Positions 17,546-26,543 of a stretch of DNA of 64,000 nucleotides are shown piece after piece (within the stretch, counting starts at the first letter, position 1; the number at the start of each line of letters is the position of its first letter). Under the pieces are notes generated by a model. The model was not told the origin of the DNA and did no database searches. It saw only the letters and a program-made list of their open reading frames with translations. The position numbers and the translations under genes are program-made. The DNA is from Maribacter antarcticus DSM 21422 (GTDB lineage Bacteria > Bacteroidota > Bacteroidia > Flavobacteriales > Flavobacteriaceae), in assembly GCF_000621125.1 (NCBI RefSeq), contig NZ_JHZC01000006.1:1-64000 (forward strand), written 5' to 3'.

Positions 17546-19297
17546 ATGAAATATTCGTCAATTCCATTAGCACAAACCGTAGTAGCCCAATGTAAACTAA
17601 ACGGTATTACCAATATTATAATTTCTCCAGGTTCTAGAAATGCCCCGTTGACAATTTCCTTTTCGGAGGATTCTTTTTTCACCTGTTATAGTATTGTAGA
17701 TGAACGTTGCGCTGCCTTTTTTGCCCTTGGTATAGCTCAGAACCTTAGGAAGCCTGTTGCAGTAATTTGCACATCAGGCAGTGCGTTATTGAATTATTAT
17801 CCGGCGGTAGCTGAAGCGTTTTATAGCGAAATTCCACTAGTTGTTATTTCGGCTGATAGGCCATCTTATAAGATTGATGTTGGCGATGGGCAAACCATTC
17901 GCCAGGATAATGTATTTGATAGGCACATAGGGTATGCTGCCAACCTAAGACAAGATGTCTCGCATGCGACGGATAGAATTTTAAGATATACCCCAGATGG
18001 GTTCCAAGGTAGAAATGTACACAAACTACAAGAAGAAATTCAAGAATTCAATAATGAAGAACTCAATCGTTCGTTGCAGACAGCTCTGGAGTTTTCACTT
18101 CCGATTCATATAAACGTTCCGTTTGAGGAACCTTTGTATGATTTTGTAAAGGAAGCAACAGTGCATTCAAACAGCTCCATTTTCCTTAAAAAAAAAGACA
18201 AGGCCATTTCATTGAATAAGTTCAAAGAAATATGGCAAAGTGCCACACGGAAGATGGTGTTGGTTGGTGTGAATGAGCCTGACTGGGTAGAACAAGCCCT
18301 ACTGGATAACTTAGCAAACGACCCTTCGGTTTTGGTATTAACGGAAACCACCTCAAACCTGCATCATTCTAATTTTTTTAATAGTATTGACACCTTAATT
18401 GCACCAATAGAGCTCTCCGAGAATAAAGCCGAGCTTTTTAAGGCCTTACAACCAGACGTGTTGCTTACGTTTGGTGGACTAATTGTTTCTAAGAAAATAA
18501 AGGCATTTTTACGTCAGTACGCCCCAAAACACCATTGGCATATTGGCGAGAAAAGAGCGAACGATACTTTTTTTTGTTTGGATACCCATCTGAAAACTTC
18601 AATCAATAGCGTTATTAGAGCATTTTATAAACCACATACGGGGTTAGAAAGCACTTATTTCGCCTATTGGAATGCGGTTAAAACAAAATACCTAGAGAAG
18701 GAGGTTTCCTATTTAAAACAGATTCCATTTTCAGATTTTTCCGTTTTTAAAACTACGCTTACAAGTATTCCAGAAAAGTATCAATTGCAGTTGGCCAATA
18801 GTTCTACAATACGCTATGCACAATTGTTCCATATAAAAGAGTCGGTTCACGTATTTTGTAACAGGGGCACAAGTGGGATAGATGGTAGTACTTCGACAGC
18901 TATAGGAGCATCCCAACACGAAAAAAATCCAACACTTTTGATTACTGGCGACCTGAGCTTCTTTTACGACAGTAATGCCCTTTGGAACGATTACATTAGG
19001 TCTGATTTTAGGATTATCCTCATCAATAATAACGGAGGAGGAATTTTTAGAATATTACCTGGGAAAGAGGATTCGGAAAATTTCGAGCGTTTTTTTGAAA
19101 CCAAACATGAGCTAAATGCGTTTGCACTTTGCCAGATGTTTGGATTAGGATATCAAAAGGTTAATGATGCGAGCTCCTTAGAAGAGCAATTGTCTACATT
19201 TTACGAGGTATCCGACAAGCCAAAACTACTTGAGATTCAAACCCCTAGATTATTAAATGATAAAATTTTGATGAATTACTTTCATTTTATATCTTAG
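17546..19297 (+). CDS. menD: 2-succinyl-5-enolpyruvyl-6-hydroxy-3-cyclohexene-1-carboxylate synthase
   Basis: MenD is a thiamine-diphosphate enzyme that condenses isochorismate with 2-oxoglutarate. The ATG gives 583 residues (MKYSSIPLAQTVVAQCK); a TTG three codons upstream lies inside a promoter-like box and is less likely. Signatures are ISPGSRNAPLTISF, VDERCAAFFALGIAQ with the cofactor-activating Glu, GTSGIDGSTSTAIGAS, and the ThDP/metal motif TGDLSFFYDSNALWN. It follows menF by about 50 bases. Confidence 0.96.
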   Translation: MKYSSIPLAQTVVAQCKLNGITNIIISPGSRNAPLTISFSEDSFFTCYSIVDERCAAFFALGIAQNLRKPVAVICTSGSALLNYYPAVAEAFYSEIPLVVISADRPSYKIDVGDGQTIRQDNVFDRHIGYAANLRQDVSHATDRILRYTPDGFQGRNVHKLQEEIQEFNNEELNRSLQTALEFSLPIHINVPFEEPLYDFVKEATVHSNSSIFLKKKDKAISLNKFKEIWQSATRKMVLVGVNEPDWVEQALLDNLANDPSVLVLTETTSNLHHSNFFNSIDTLIAPIELSENKAELFKALQPDVLLTFGGLIVSKKIKAFLRQYAPKHHWHIGEKRANDTFFCLDTHLKTSINSVIRAFYKPHTGLESTYFAYWNAVKTKYLEKEVSYLKQIPFSDFSVFKTTLTSIPEKYQLQLANSSTIRYAQLFHIKESVHVFCNRGTSGIDGSTSTAIGASQHEKNPTLLITGDLSFFYDSNALWNDYIRSDFRIILINNNGGGIFRILPGKEDSENFERFFETKHELNAFALCQMFGLGYQKVNDASSLEEQLSTFYEVSDKPKLLEIQTPRLLNDKILMNYFHFIS

Positions 19298-19333
19298 AGT
19301 CATATAATCCATTAATTAAAGACACTAAAGATT

Positions 19334-19672
19334 ATGAGTAAACGTGATGATTTAATCGAAAAGTACGCAGCGGACATTAAGGATAAGTTCGGGGAAAGCG
19401 CTGACATGGAATTACTTACCAAAGTTGCTATTGGTTTAGGCCCTTCAATTTACAACTTGGATGCTTCTAAAGTTTCCGGTGGTGATGAAAAAGAATTAGA
19501 AACGGTAAAGAATAATTACCTTGTCAAAAAATTAGGTCTGGCTGATTCTCCAGCACTTATGGATGCGGTTAAAAGCGTATTGGATACCTATGGTTCTTCT
19601 AACAAGAACAAACATAGAGTGGTAGTTTACTATATGCTATGTAAGCATTTTAAAAAAGCTTCTATATACTAG
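19334..19672 (+). CDS. DUF2853 family small protein
   Basis: The 112-residue, highly charged soluble protein opens SKRDDLIEKYAADIKDKFG and contains IGLGPSIYNLDASKVSG, the recognisable core of DUF2853. The family is alpha-helical and of unknown function. It follows menD after 36 bases, a frequent arrangement in marine flavobacteria, and a good terminator comes after it, closing the thioesterase-menF-menD unit. Confidence 0.88.
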   Translation: MSKRDDLIEKYAADIKDKFGESADMELLTKVAIGLGPSIYNLDASKVSGGDEKELETVKNNYLVKKLGLADSPALMDAVKSVLDTYGSSNKNKHRVVVYYMLCKHFKKASIY

Positions 19673-19691
19673 TACATTATGTTTTAATAGT

Positions 19692-19724
19692 AAAAAAGCC
19701 GTTTCAAAAGAAACGGTTTTTTTT
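19692..19724 (+). terminator. terminator after the DUF2853 gene
   Basis: CCGTTTC-AAAA-GAAACGG hairpin with an A-run before it and eight T residues after it. Confidence 0.9.
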
Positions 19725-19955
19725 GGTTTAATCGATAGAATTCCCCTGCGTTCTGCTTCGGTGGTCAAGATAAAAATTTGAAAACCTGAGTTTTCATCAA
19801 ACTAAAAAAAGGTTTTTTTCGCTTGATACCTCCATAGCTCTGCCTCGAGGTAATTCATTTTCTTATGGTTCAGTGTTGTGATACGAAAAGGGTTTAGTAA
19901 AGAACTTGAGCCTGAATAAAGTGGTCTTGCGGAATATAAAATGTAATTTTGTAAA

Positions 19956-20792
19956 ATGATTGAGTTAGGTAAAAAAAATAGTTTAGAAATCCTTAGGGAT
20001 ACCAGTGTAGGACTTTTTTTAGGTGACGATGAAGGTAACGATGTTCTTTTGCCTAATAAATATGTTCCGGAAGGTTATGAAATAGGAAAGACTATTGAGG
20101 TGTTCTGTTATTTGGATTATGATGAAAGGCCTGTGGCTACAACACTAGAACCCTACATTATGTTAGGTGAATTCAGATTGTTGCAAGTAGCTGAAATAAA
20201 TGAATTTGGTGCGTTTATGCAATGGGGACTAGAGAAACATCTTTTGGTACCCTTTAGAGAGCAGCGAGATAAAATGAAAGAAGGGCAATGGTATGTGGTG
20301 CATTGTTATTTAGACAGCCGCAGCGGAAGACTAGTTGCCTCTAATAAATTAGATAAATTTTTGAGCAACGAGAGTTTGCAGTTTAGGGAATGGGACGAAG
20401 TAGACTTGGTAGTCACAAGGCAAACCGATTTAGGTTGGGAGGTAATCGTAAATGAAAAACACAAAGGTTTGGTGTATTTTAATGAGGTATTCAAAACAAT
20501 TAATATTGGCGATGTTCTGCCAGGTTGTGTAAAAACCATCAGAAAGGATAATAAAATAGACATTTCCTTACAACCTTTAGGGAGCAGGGTTTTGGAACCG
20601 GCAGCAAATAAGATTTATAATGTAATTAAGGAGCAAGGTGGCTTTTTAGGGTTACACGATAAATCAGGTCCTGAAGAAATAAGGGATATCATGCAGATGA
20701 GCAAGAAAACGTTTAAGAAAGGTTTGGGGACACTTTATAAGGCAAGAAAAATAAAGTTGGAAGATGATGGGATACGTTTAGCAGAAGATTAA
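19956..20792 (+). CDS. S1-domain RNA-binding protein, CvfB/YitL-like
   Basis: The 278-residue protein has tandem S1-like OB folds. The repeat LRLLQVAEINEFGAFMQWGLEKH and a second S1 segment HKGLVYFNEVFKTINIGDVLPG are followed by KIDISLQP. A C-terminal winged-helix region (MQMSKKTFKKGLGTLYKARKI) completes the CvfB architecture. Relatives bind RNA and affect virulence gene expression in firmicutes; no role is known in Bacteroidota. A TAATTTTG box ends four bases before the ATG, but no well-spaced TTG was found for it. Confidence 0.9.
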   Translation: MIELGKKNSLEILRDTSVGLFLGDDEGNDVLLPNKYVPEGYEIGKTIEVFCYLDYDERPVATTLEPYIMLGEFRLLQVAEINEFGAFMQWGLEKHLLVPFREQRDKMKEGQWYVVHCYLDSRSGRLVASNKLDKFLSNESLQFREWDEVDLVVTRQTDLGWEVIVNEKHKGLVYFNEVFKTINIGDVLPGCVKTIRKDNKIDISLQPLGSRVLEPAANKIYNVIKEQGGFLGLHDKSGPEEIRDIMQMSKKTFKKGLGTLYKARKIKLEDDGIRLAED

Positions 20793-20970
20793 TATGTTGA
20801 ATTATAAAATTCTTAATCGCTTGTATTTCAGTTTTATGACTAACAAATCATTCCCTTTTTGTTGGTGTACTACGCTCTTATGTTTATTTTTGCATATATA
20901 CAGTAGAATTTAAAATATACTTTGAAATTTTACTTACATTTAACAAGTTTAGTTTTTAAATATTTCATAG

Positions 20971-21573
20971 ATGCCGTTTATAGAGGAAAGCGATTTATTA
21001 GAACTCCACAAAGACATTGATAAGGCACAAATTATCAACGAACGTTTATTGGACCAGATAAAGTTCAAGAACAAGGAGCTTAAGACAAGTAAAATACAGC
21101 GGAATATTTTTGCAGGTATAACTACTTTCTTTTTAATCGGTGGCTTGGCATTTGGTTCTTTGGCAGCAGGTTGGAGTATGTCTAACAGCTATGAAAGGCA
21201 AAATAACAATCTATTGGTTTCCATCGATAGTCTGGATGCCATAAAGACTCGGATTGATAATTTAAAGGTTCAGAACGCCGAACTAAGTTTGGTAAAGGAA
21301 TTTTATTTGGCCAAGGAGTTTTTAGAAAAGGAGAAGATTTATTCTGTACAGGTAAAGTCTTTTGTTGATAACAACATTACTTTGGCTTCCGAAGCCCTAA
21401 CTAATACCTTGTTTGTAAAAACAAATCCTTTTTATTCCTACTCCTTAGGTAATTTTGAAACATTGGCTGAAGCGCAATCTTTCAGAAAGCAATTGGTCGA
21501 TTTAGGTTTTGATGATGCATTTGTAGCTTCTTACAAAGAAGGAAAACGAATTCAAATAGAGAATCCTTACTAG
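20971..21573 (+). CDS. single-pass membrane protein with coiled coil and SPOR-like C-terminus
   Basis: The 200-residue protein has a cytoplasmic coiled coil (about 8-45), one membrane helix (IFAGITTFFLIGGLAFGSLAAGW, split here at about residues 47-69), a second coiled coil, and a C-terminal domain of about 70 residues. That domain contains IYSVQVKSF and SLGNFETLAEAQSFRKQL, which resemble the SPOR fold that binds denuded peptidoglycan. The domain is only SPOR-like by eye. Its TAG stop shares one base with the GTG of menA, so the two are probably translationally coupled. Confidence 0.65.
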   Translation: MPFIEESDLLELHKDIDKAQIINERLLDQIKFKNKELKTSKIQRNIFAGITTFFLIGGLAFGSLAAGWSMSNSYERQNNNLLVSIDSLDAIKTRIDNLKVQNAELSLVKEFYLAKEFLEKEKIYSVQVKSFVDNNITLASEALTNTLFVKTNPFYSYSLGNFETLAEAQSFRKQLVDLGFDDAFVASYKEGKRIQIENPY

Positions 21574-22481
21574 TGACAGTCCTAAAAGTTTGGATAAATG
21601 CTGCCAGACCAAGAACACTTCCCTTATCCGTTTCAGGAATCCTTGTGGGTACTGCTATTGCAAGTATATATGGGGAAATAAATCATACGATTTTTTTTCT
21701 AGCAATCTTGACTACTATTGGTTTTCAAGTAACTTCTAATTTTGCCAATGATTATGGTGACGGTGTTAAGGGTACTGACAATGATAGTAGAATTGGCCCT
21801 AAAAGAGCTTTACAGAGCGGTTTATTGACTCGTAAGGCGTTAAAAAATGGCATAGTGCTTTCCTCCTTTATTAGCATGGTTCTTGTGGTTGGCTTATTAT
21901 ACGCTGCGTTCGGTAGCGACAATCTATTTTTATCTCTTTTGTTTTTGTTGTTGGGAGGGATAAGTATTTGGGCAGCAATCAAATACACTGTTGGGGAAAC
22001 GGCTTATGGATACAGAGGTTTAGGTGATATTTTTGTATTTGTATTCTTTGGTTTGGTAGGTGTTTTAGGAAGTATGTTTCTATACATAAAAAGCATCCCA
22101 TTGATTTCTTTACTTCCTGCAATAGGTATAGGTTTGTTGAGTGTTGGGGTCCTAAATTTAAATAACCTTAGGGATTTTGAATCAGATAAATTATCAGGTA
22201 AGAATACGGTGGTTGTGAAAATAGGTTTTGAAAGGGGTAAAAGGTACCACGCGGTGCTATTGATTTTGTCGTTTCTTTCTGTGTCCGGATTTATTTTTTC
22301 TGATTTTGTGAACTATATTCAATTGGTATGTCTTGTAGCTTTTGTTCCAATTTTTATTCATTTAGGATTTGTTATGAAAACTAAGAGTCCACAAGCACTA
22401 GATCCGGAACTTAAAAAGTTAGCTTTGAGTACATTTCTATTGGCAATCCTGTTTTACTTTAGTTATATTTATTTTTTGTAA
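21573..22481 (+). CDS. menA: 1,4-dihydroxy-2-naphthoate polyprenyltransferase
   Basis: MenA attaches the polyprenyl chain to DHNA in the inner membrane. The 302-residue protein starts at GTG, overlapping the previous stop by one base, with the typical WINAARPRTLPLSVSGILVG opening. Two Asp-rich prenyl-diphosphate sites are visible, NDYGDGVKGTDND and NLRDFESDKLSG, and about eight hydrophobic helices. The KRALQSG motif and the men context separate it from UbiA and haem O synthases. Confidence 0.95.
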   Translation: MTVLKVWINAARPRTLPLSVSGILVGTAIASIYGEINHTIFFLAILTTIGFQVTSNFANDYGDGVKGTDNDSRIGPKRALQSGLLTRKALKNGIVLSSFISMVLVVGLLYAAFGSDNLFLSLLFLLLGGISIWAAIKYTVGETAYGYRGLGDIFVFVFFGLVGVLGSMFLYIKSIPLISLLPAIGIGLLSVGVLNLNNLRDFESDKLSGKNTVVVKIGFERGKRYHAVLLILSFLSVSGFIFSDFVNYIQLVCLVAFVPIFIHLGFVMKTKSPQALDPELKKLALSTFLLAILFYFSYIYFL

Positions 22482-22515
22482 TTTTGAGTATAAACCATCT
22501 AAACCATAAATAACT

Positions 22516-23280
22516 TTGGAACAAGCTATTAAAATACTCATAGTTGAGGATAACGTCATTATCGCAGATGACATGCAGTCGATGTTGGAGGAGATTGGTT
22601 ATGAAATAGTGGATAACGTTATCGTTTACGAACAAGCGGTAGAGGTATTGAAATCAAAGCAAGTAGATTTAGTTTTGATAGACATTATTTTAGCTTCTGA
22701 TAAAACTGGGATAGATTTAGGTAAGCATATTCGAGAGAATTATGACATACCTTTTATATTTGTTACTTCAAACTCCGACAGGGCTACTGTTGAAAATGCT
22801 AAGACCGTAAAGCCTAACGGTTATCTAGTGAAACCTTTTGAACAGCAGGACTTATACACTTCTATAGAAATTGCATTGTCAAATTTTATTTACGGAAAAC
22901 AAGATCTTAAGGATGCCAATACCGAGAATGGTGAATCGAACGATAATGTAGCAATGTCAAATTCTATTTTAAAGGATTCTATTTTTGTCAAAAAACAGCA
23001 TCTTTACTACAGAATTCAGTTTGGTGACATTCATTTTATAAAGGCTGATAATGTATATTTAGAGGTAAATACTGCTGATAAGAAATTTTTGGTGAGGTCC
23101 CCTTTAAAAGACTATTTAGAAAAGCTACCCAAGAATAAATTCTATAGGGCGCATAAGTCGTATATTGTTAACGTAGATCATATTGATGCGATAAATTCAA
23201 AAGATATTATGATCAATAATAACCTTATTCCTATTTCCAAGGACTTTAAGGAATTTATTATATCCGCAATGAATTCTTAA
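22516..23280 (+). CDS. LytTR-family response regulator
   Basis: The 254-residue protein has a CheY-like receiver (ILIVEDNVIIADDM; phospho-acceptor Asp56 in DLVLIDIILAS; Lys in VKPFEQQD) and a C-terminal LytTR DNA-binding domain (about 150-250) with IHFIKADNVYLEV and FYRAHKSYIVNVDHI. The start is TTG; no upstream in-frame ATG exists before a stop. Such regulators bind direct-repeat operators. A histidine kinase gene follows 450 bases downstream, and the two are probably partners. Confidence 0.93.
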   Translation: MEQAIKILIVEDNVIIADDMQSMLEEIGYEIVDNVIVYEQAVEVLKSKQVDLVLIDIILASDKTGIDLGKHIRENYDIPFIFVTSNSDRATVENAKTVKPNGYLVKPFEQQDLYTSIEIALSNFIYGKQDLKDANTENGESNDNVAMSNSILKDSIFVKKQHLYYRIQFGDIHFIKADNVYLEVNTADKKFLVRSPLKDYLEKLPKNKFYRAHKSYIVNVDHIDAINSKDIMINNNLIPISKDFKEFIISAMNS

Positions 23281-23731
23281 ATCCTTTGTAAAACTCTTTT
23301 GTCAAATATAAGAGGACGCCGATTCTAAATTATAATGTTGCTTTACTGTTTTAAGCTTCATGAGGTATGATTTACTTCTATAAATGGCTGAAACACGCTG
23401 TGTTAAAACAACAATAATGCTTATTTACACAACATTTTAAGAACTCTCGCCGGAGTATGCTATATTTTTATTTTGGCCGTATAACCTAATAGCGACTTGG
23501 CTAAATAAAAGGTTTTTAATATGTTTAAAATACTGATTATTAATGTTTTAGTCTTTTTTAGCGGGCGCATTAAAGGTGCTTTAAGTAGACTGTCGTAACA
23601 AGTGCTGCTCTTAGCGCATGTTTGAGGTGTTTTAAAAAGCGTAGTTCATTGTTTGTTTAAGGATTTGATCACAACAAAAAACTAGCAAAATCAAGTAATA
23701 TCCTTATGTTTGAAGCAGGGTAGTACATCAT
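23281..23731. other. non-coding gap between response regulator and histidine kinase
   Basis: Some 450 AT-rich bases show no open frame of note and no terminator. The region may hold the kinase promoter, but no TTG/TAnnTTTG pair with correct spacing was found. Confidence 0.4.
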
Positions 23732-25699
23732 ATGAAAACATTTATTTATTTGAGGACAACAGCATTTATATTTGCTCTTATTTTTGTTTGTGCTTTGCAC
23801 GCTCAAGACATCGTTTCTCAAGAACATGATTTTTTTAAGGAGTTCAAAGAACTACAGGGAGGTAAGGAGCGCTCTAAATTCTTCTTTGAAACCCAAAACA
23901 GGTACACTAATAATTCTGCTTATGATTGGCTAGATTCTGTTAATGTATATCTTAATACTTCAAAAAAAACCAACGATTCCATAGCCGTTATTGACTATCA
24001 ACTTATTCAGTCCCAGATATATTATGATTTAGGGGACTATGAAAAAAGCTTAGCAATCACTAAAAGTTTATATGATGAGCTTAATCTTTTTGAGTTAGAA
24101 ATTAAAACCATCATTCTAGAATTGATGGATACCAATTATTCCAAACTTGAACTTTATGAAAGACAGTTTGAAATCCGTAGTATGAAACGAGAATTGGGAC
24201 TTACGGAGAATATCATGTTTTATGATATTTATTCCAATTTAGGACAATATCGTAAAGCTATGAAGGATTATATAGCGGAACAAAAAAGTTTAATTGAAGA
24301 GGGTGATTTTTATGCTAAAGCAAACTATAATTACAATGTAGGCAACTACCTTAGATTGGATAAGTCAGTCCCTACCGCCTTATCTTATTTTAAAAAGGCA
24401 AACGCTTTCATGGATGTTTACTTCAATGATATTTTATCAGATAGAACGGAACAAGAACTAGTAGCTGCCCACGTATTAAAAGGAAAAATTTTAGGAAATA
24501 TTGGTAAATGTCATGTGTTAGACAAGGATTATAAAAAAGCCATTTCTTTTTTAGAAGAGAGTGTGGAGACCATAAATAAATACAACAAAGGCAAATTTTC
24601 TTCAGATTTAATTGAAAATTCTTTGGAGTTGGCGCAGTGCTACCTACAGTTAAATGATTTTGCAAAGGCTACTGACTATTTAAGTGAAATAGATACACCC
24701 AGAAAAGCAGCTAATATTCTAAAAAAAAATAGGCTTTATGCTGCATATTATGATAGAACCGGTGACTATAAGTCATCTTCTACTTACTTAAAATTAAACG
24801 TAAGAATAAGAGATTCAATAGAGGATAATGACTCTAAAATTATAAATCAACAACTCACTTCTGTACTGAATCAAAATTTGGAAAATTCCAGAAATATGCT
24901 GGAAAAACAGAAGTTGGCCTTGGAGAAATCTAGAATAGATATTATTGAAAAGGATAAGAGTATTAGTCTTGTTTTTATTTCATTGGTATTTACGCTACTT
25001 GGTTTTGCAGGCTTGGTATATGCATATCTAAAAAGTATAAAAAACCAAAGGCTTATCGCCGAGCAAAAGCATATTATCGAAAATGCGCTCGTAGAGAAAG
25101 ATTCCTTACTTAAGGAGATACATCACCGTGTAAAAAATAATTTACAGATGGTCTCTAGTCTATTGAGTTTACAGACTAAAAATACGCGAAGTAAAGCAGC
25201 TATAGAGGCTTTGGAGGAAGGAAAGAGTAGGGTTAAGGCAATGGCATTAATTCATCAGAAGCTATACCAGAACGATGATTTGTCGGTTATAGAAATGCAA
25301 GGCTATATCGAAAGCCTTATCAATAGTGTGCAATCCGTATATAAAAAGGGGGGGCACAATATCAACATTACTATTGATGCAGAAGGGGTGGAGTTGGATA
25401 TAGATCGTGCAATTCCGTTTGGATTAATTTTGAACGAGCTGGTTTCGAATTCTTTTAAATATGCATTTCCAAATGATGAGAATAACGGAAAAATATATAT
25501 CCATATAAGAAAGCCTTCTGGTCAGGAAGGATTCTTTGAGTATACCGATAATGGTGTAGGATTACCGGAGGATACTGAAGAAAGGGCAAATTCTTCCATG
25601 GGCATACGTTTAATGAATAGGTTAGCAAATCAGTTGCAGACCAACTTAAATACCGATAGAACGGCCAATGGTGTTCGTTTTTGGTTTAATTTTAAATAA
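23732..25699 (+). CDS. sensor histidine kinase with TPR sensor region (HisKA_2 type)
   Basis: The 655-residue protein begins with a signal peptide (to about ALHAQ), then a helical TPR-rich periplasmic part (about 40-390, e.g. DYKKAISFLEESVETINKY). A coiled coil and one membrane helix (ISLVFISLVFTLLGFAGLVY, about 410-430) follow, then a HisKA_2 dimerisation segment with EIHHRVKNNLQM (His464/465) and a HATPase domain with LILNELVSNSFKYAF and DNGVGLPED. It probably phosphorylates the LytTR regulator encoded upstream. The ligand sensed is unknown. It ends three bases from the convergent SDR gene. Confidence 0.92.
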   Translation: MKTFIYLRTTAFIFALIFVCALHAQDIVSQEHDFFKEFKELQGGKERSKFFFETQNRYTNNSAYDWLDSVNVYLNTSKKTNDSIAVIDYQLIQSQIYYDLGDYEKSLAITKSLYDELNLFELEIKTIILELMDTNYSKLELYERQFEIRSMKRELGLTENIMFYDIYSNLGQYRKAMKDYIAEQKSLIEEGDFYAKANYNYNVGNYLRLDKSVPTALSYFKKANAFMDVYFNDILSDRTEQELVAAHVLKGKILGNIGKCHVLDKDYKKAISFLEESVETINKYNKGKFSSDLIENSLELAQCYLQLNDFAKATDYLSEIDTPRKAANILKKNRLYAAYYDRTGDYKSSSTYLKLNVRIRDSIEDNDSKIINQQLTSVLNQNLENSRNMLEKQKLALEKSRIDIIEKDKSISLVFISLVFTLLGFAGLVYAYLKSIKNQRLIAEQKHIIENALVEKDSLLKEIHHRVKNNLQMVSSLLSLQTKNTRSKAAIEALEEGKSRVKAMALIHQKLYQNDDLSVIEMQGYIESLINSVQSVYKKGGHNINITIDAEGVELDIDRAIPFGLILNELVSNSFKYAFPNDENNGKIYIHIRKPSGQEGFFEYTDNGVGLPEDTEERANSSMGIRLMNRLANQLQTNLNTDRTANGVRFWFNFK

Positions 25700-25702
25700 G
25701 GT

Positions 25703-26497
25703 TTATCGAACGACACTTTTTAATACTACGTTATGAAGCACCTTAGGAAAGAAACGTTTTAGGTAAACGGCGAACGTTTCTTTACCCCCTATATATACTT
25801 CAAACTTTTTCTTTTCTATTGCACGAATAATCTTTTTTGCACATGCAGCAACGGGCAAGCCTTTGGCTGTTGCCTCATCTTGTTTTTCTTGGGCGCTTCC
25901 GTCTGCGGTCAAAGCATTTTTGGCTACATCTGTTTGAATAAATCCCGGGCAGATAAGCGTAACGTCTACACCATCTTTTTCATGCTCCATACGTAACACA
26001 TCAAAGAAGCCATGTAAGGCATGTTTTGCTCCACAATAACCGGAACGATAAGGTGATCCAAACTTCCCCATTAAACTGGTTATGGTAACAAATTGTCCTT
26101 GTTTGTTTTTTATAAAATGTGGAAGTAATGAATTGGTTAACTGAATTGTTCCCAGATAGTTAACATCTATCATCTTCTTAAATACTTGAAATTTTGTTTC
26201 AGCGATGAGAGAACGTTGGCTAATGCCTCCGTTATTGATTAAAATATCAATTTTACCGAACTTTGATATTGCTTTTTCGGTGATGTCTGGAAGTGCATCA
26301 AAATGGGAGAGATCTAGTGGCAGAACGACTACGTTTTCAGGAATATTACAATTGGATTTTACGCGTTCTAGCGCGTCCTCTCTTCGTGAAGATAATAAGA
26401 GTCGGTTTCCGTTTTTGCAAAGTTCGTAGGCCAAGGCCTCACCTATGCCTGAGGAGGCTCCTGTAATCCAAATAACTTTTTCTCCGATACTGCTCAT
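25703..26497 (-). CDS. short-chain dehydrogenase/reductase (SDR)
   Basis: The 264-residue NAD(P)-dependent oxidoreductase has the Rossmann signature WITGASSGIGEALA, NNGG in place of NNAG, the catalytic Ser in ITSLMGKFGSPYRSG and the YxxxK pair in YCGAKHAL. The C-terminus is extended by a basic segment ending KRFFPKVLHNVVLK, typical of the DHRS7-like, membrane-associated SDRs. The substrate is unknown. It interrupts the run of plus-strand men genes, lying between the histidine kinase and menC. Confidence 0.9.
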   Translation of the reverse strand: MSSIGEKVIWITGASSGIGEALAYELCKNGNRLLLSSRREDALERVKSNCNIPENVVVLPLDLSHFDALPDITEKAISKFGKIDILINNGGISQRSLIAETKFQVFKKMIDVNYLGTIQLTNSLLPHFIKNKQGQFVTITSLMGKFGSPYRSGYCGAKHALHGFFDVLRMEHEKDGVDVTLICPGFIQTDVAKNALTADGSAQEKQDEATAKGLPVAACAKKIIRAIEKKKFEVYIGGKETFAVYLKRFFPKVLHNVVLKSVVR

Positions 26498-26543
26498 AAA
26501 TTTCTTTTAAACACTGAAAATATACTTAAATTTATATGTTTCT

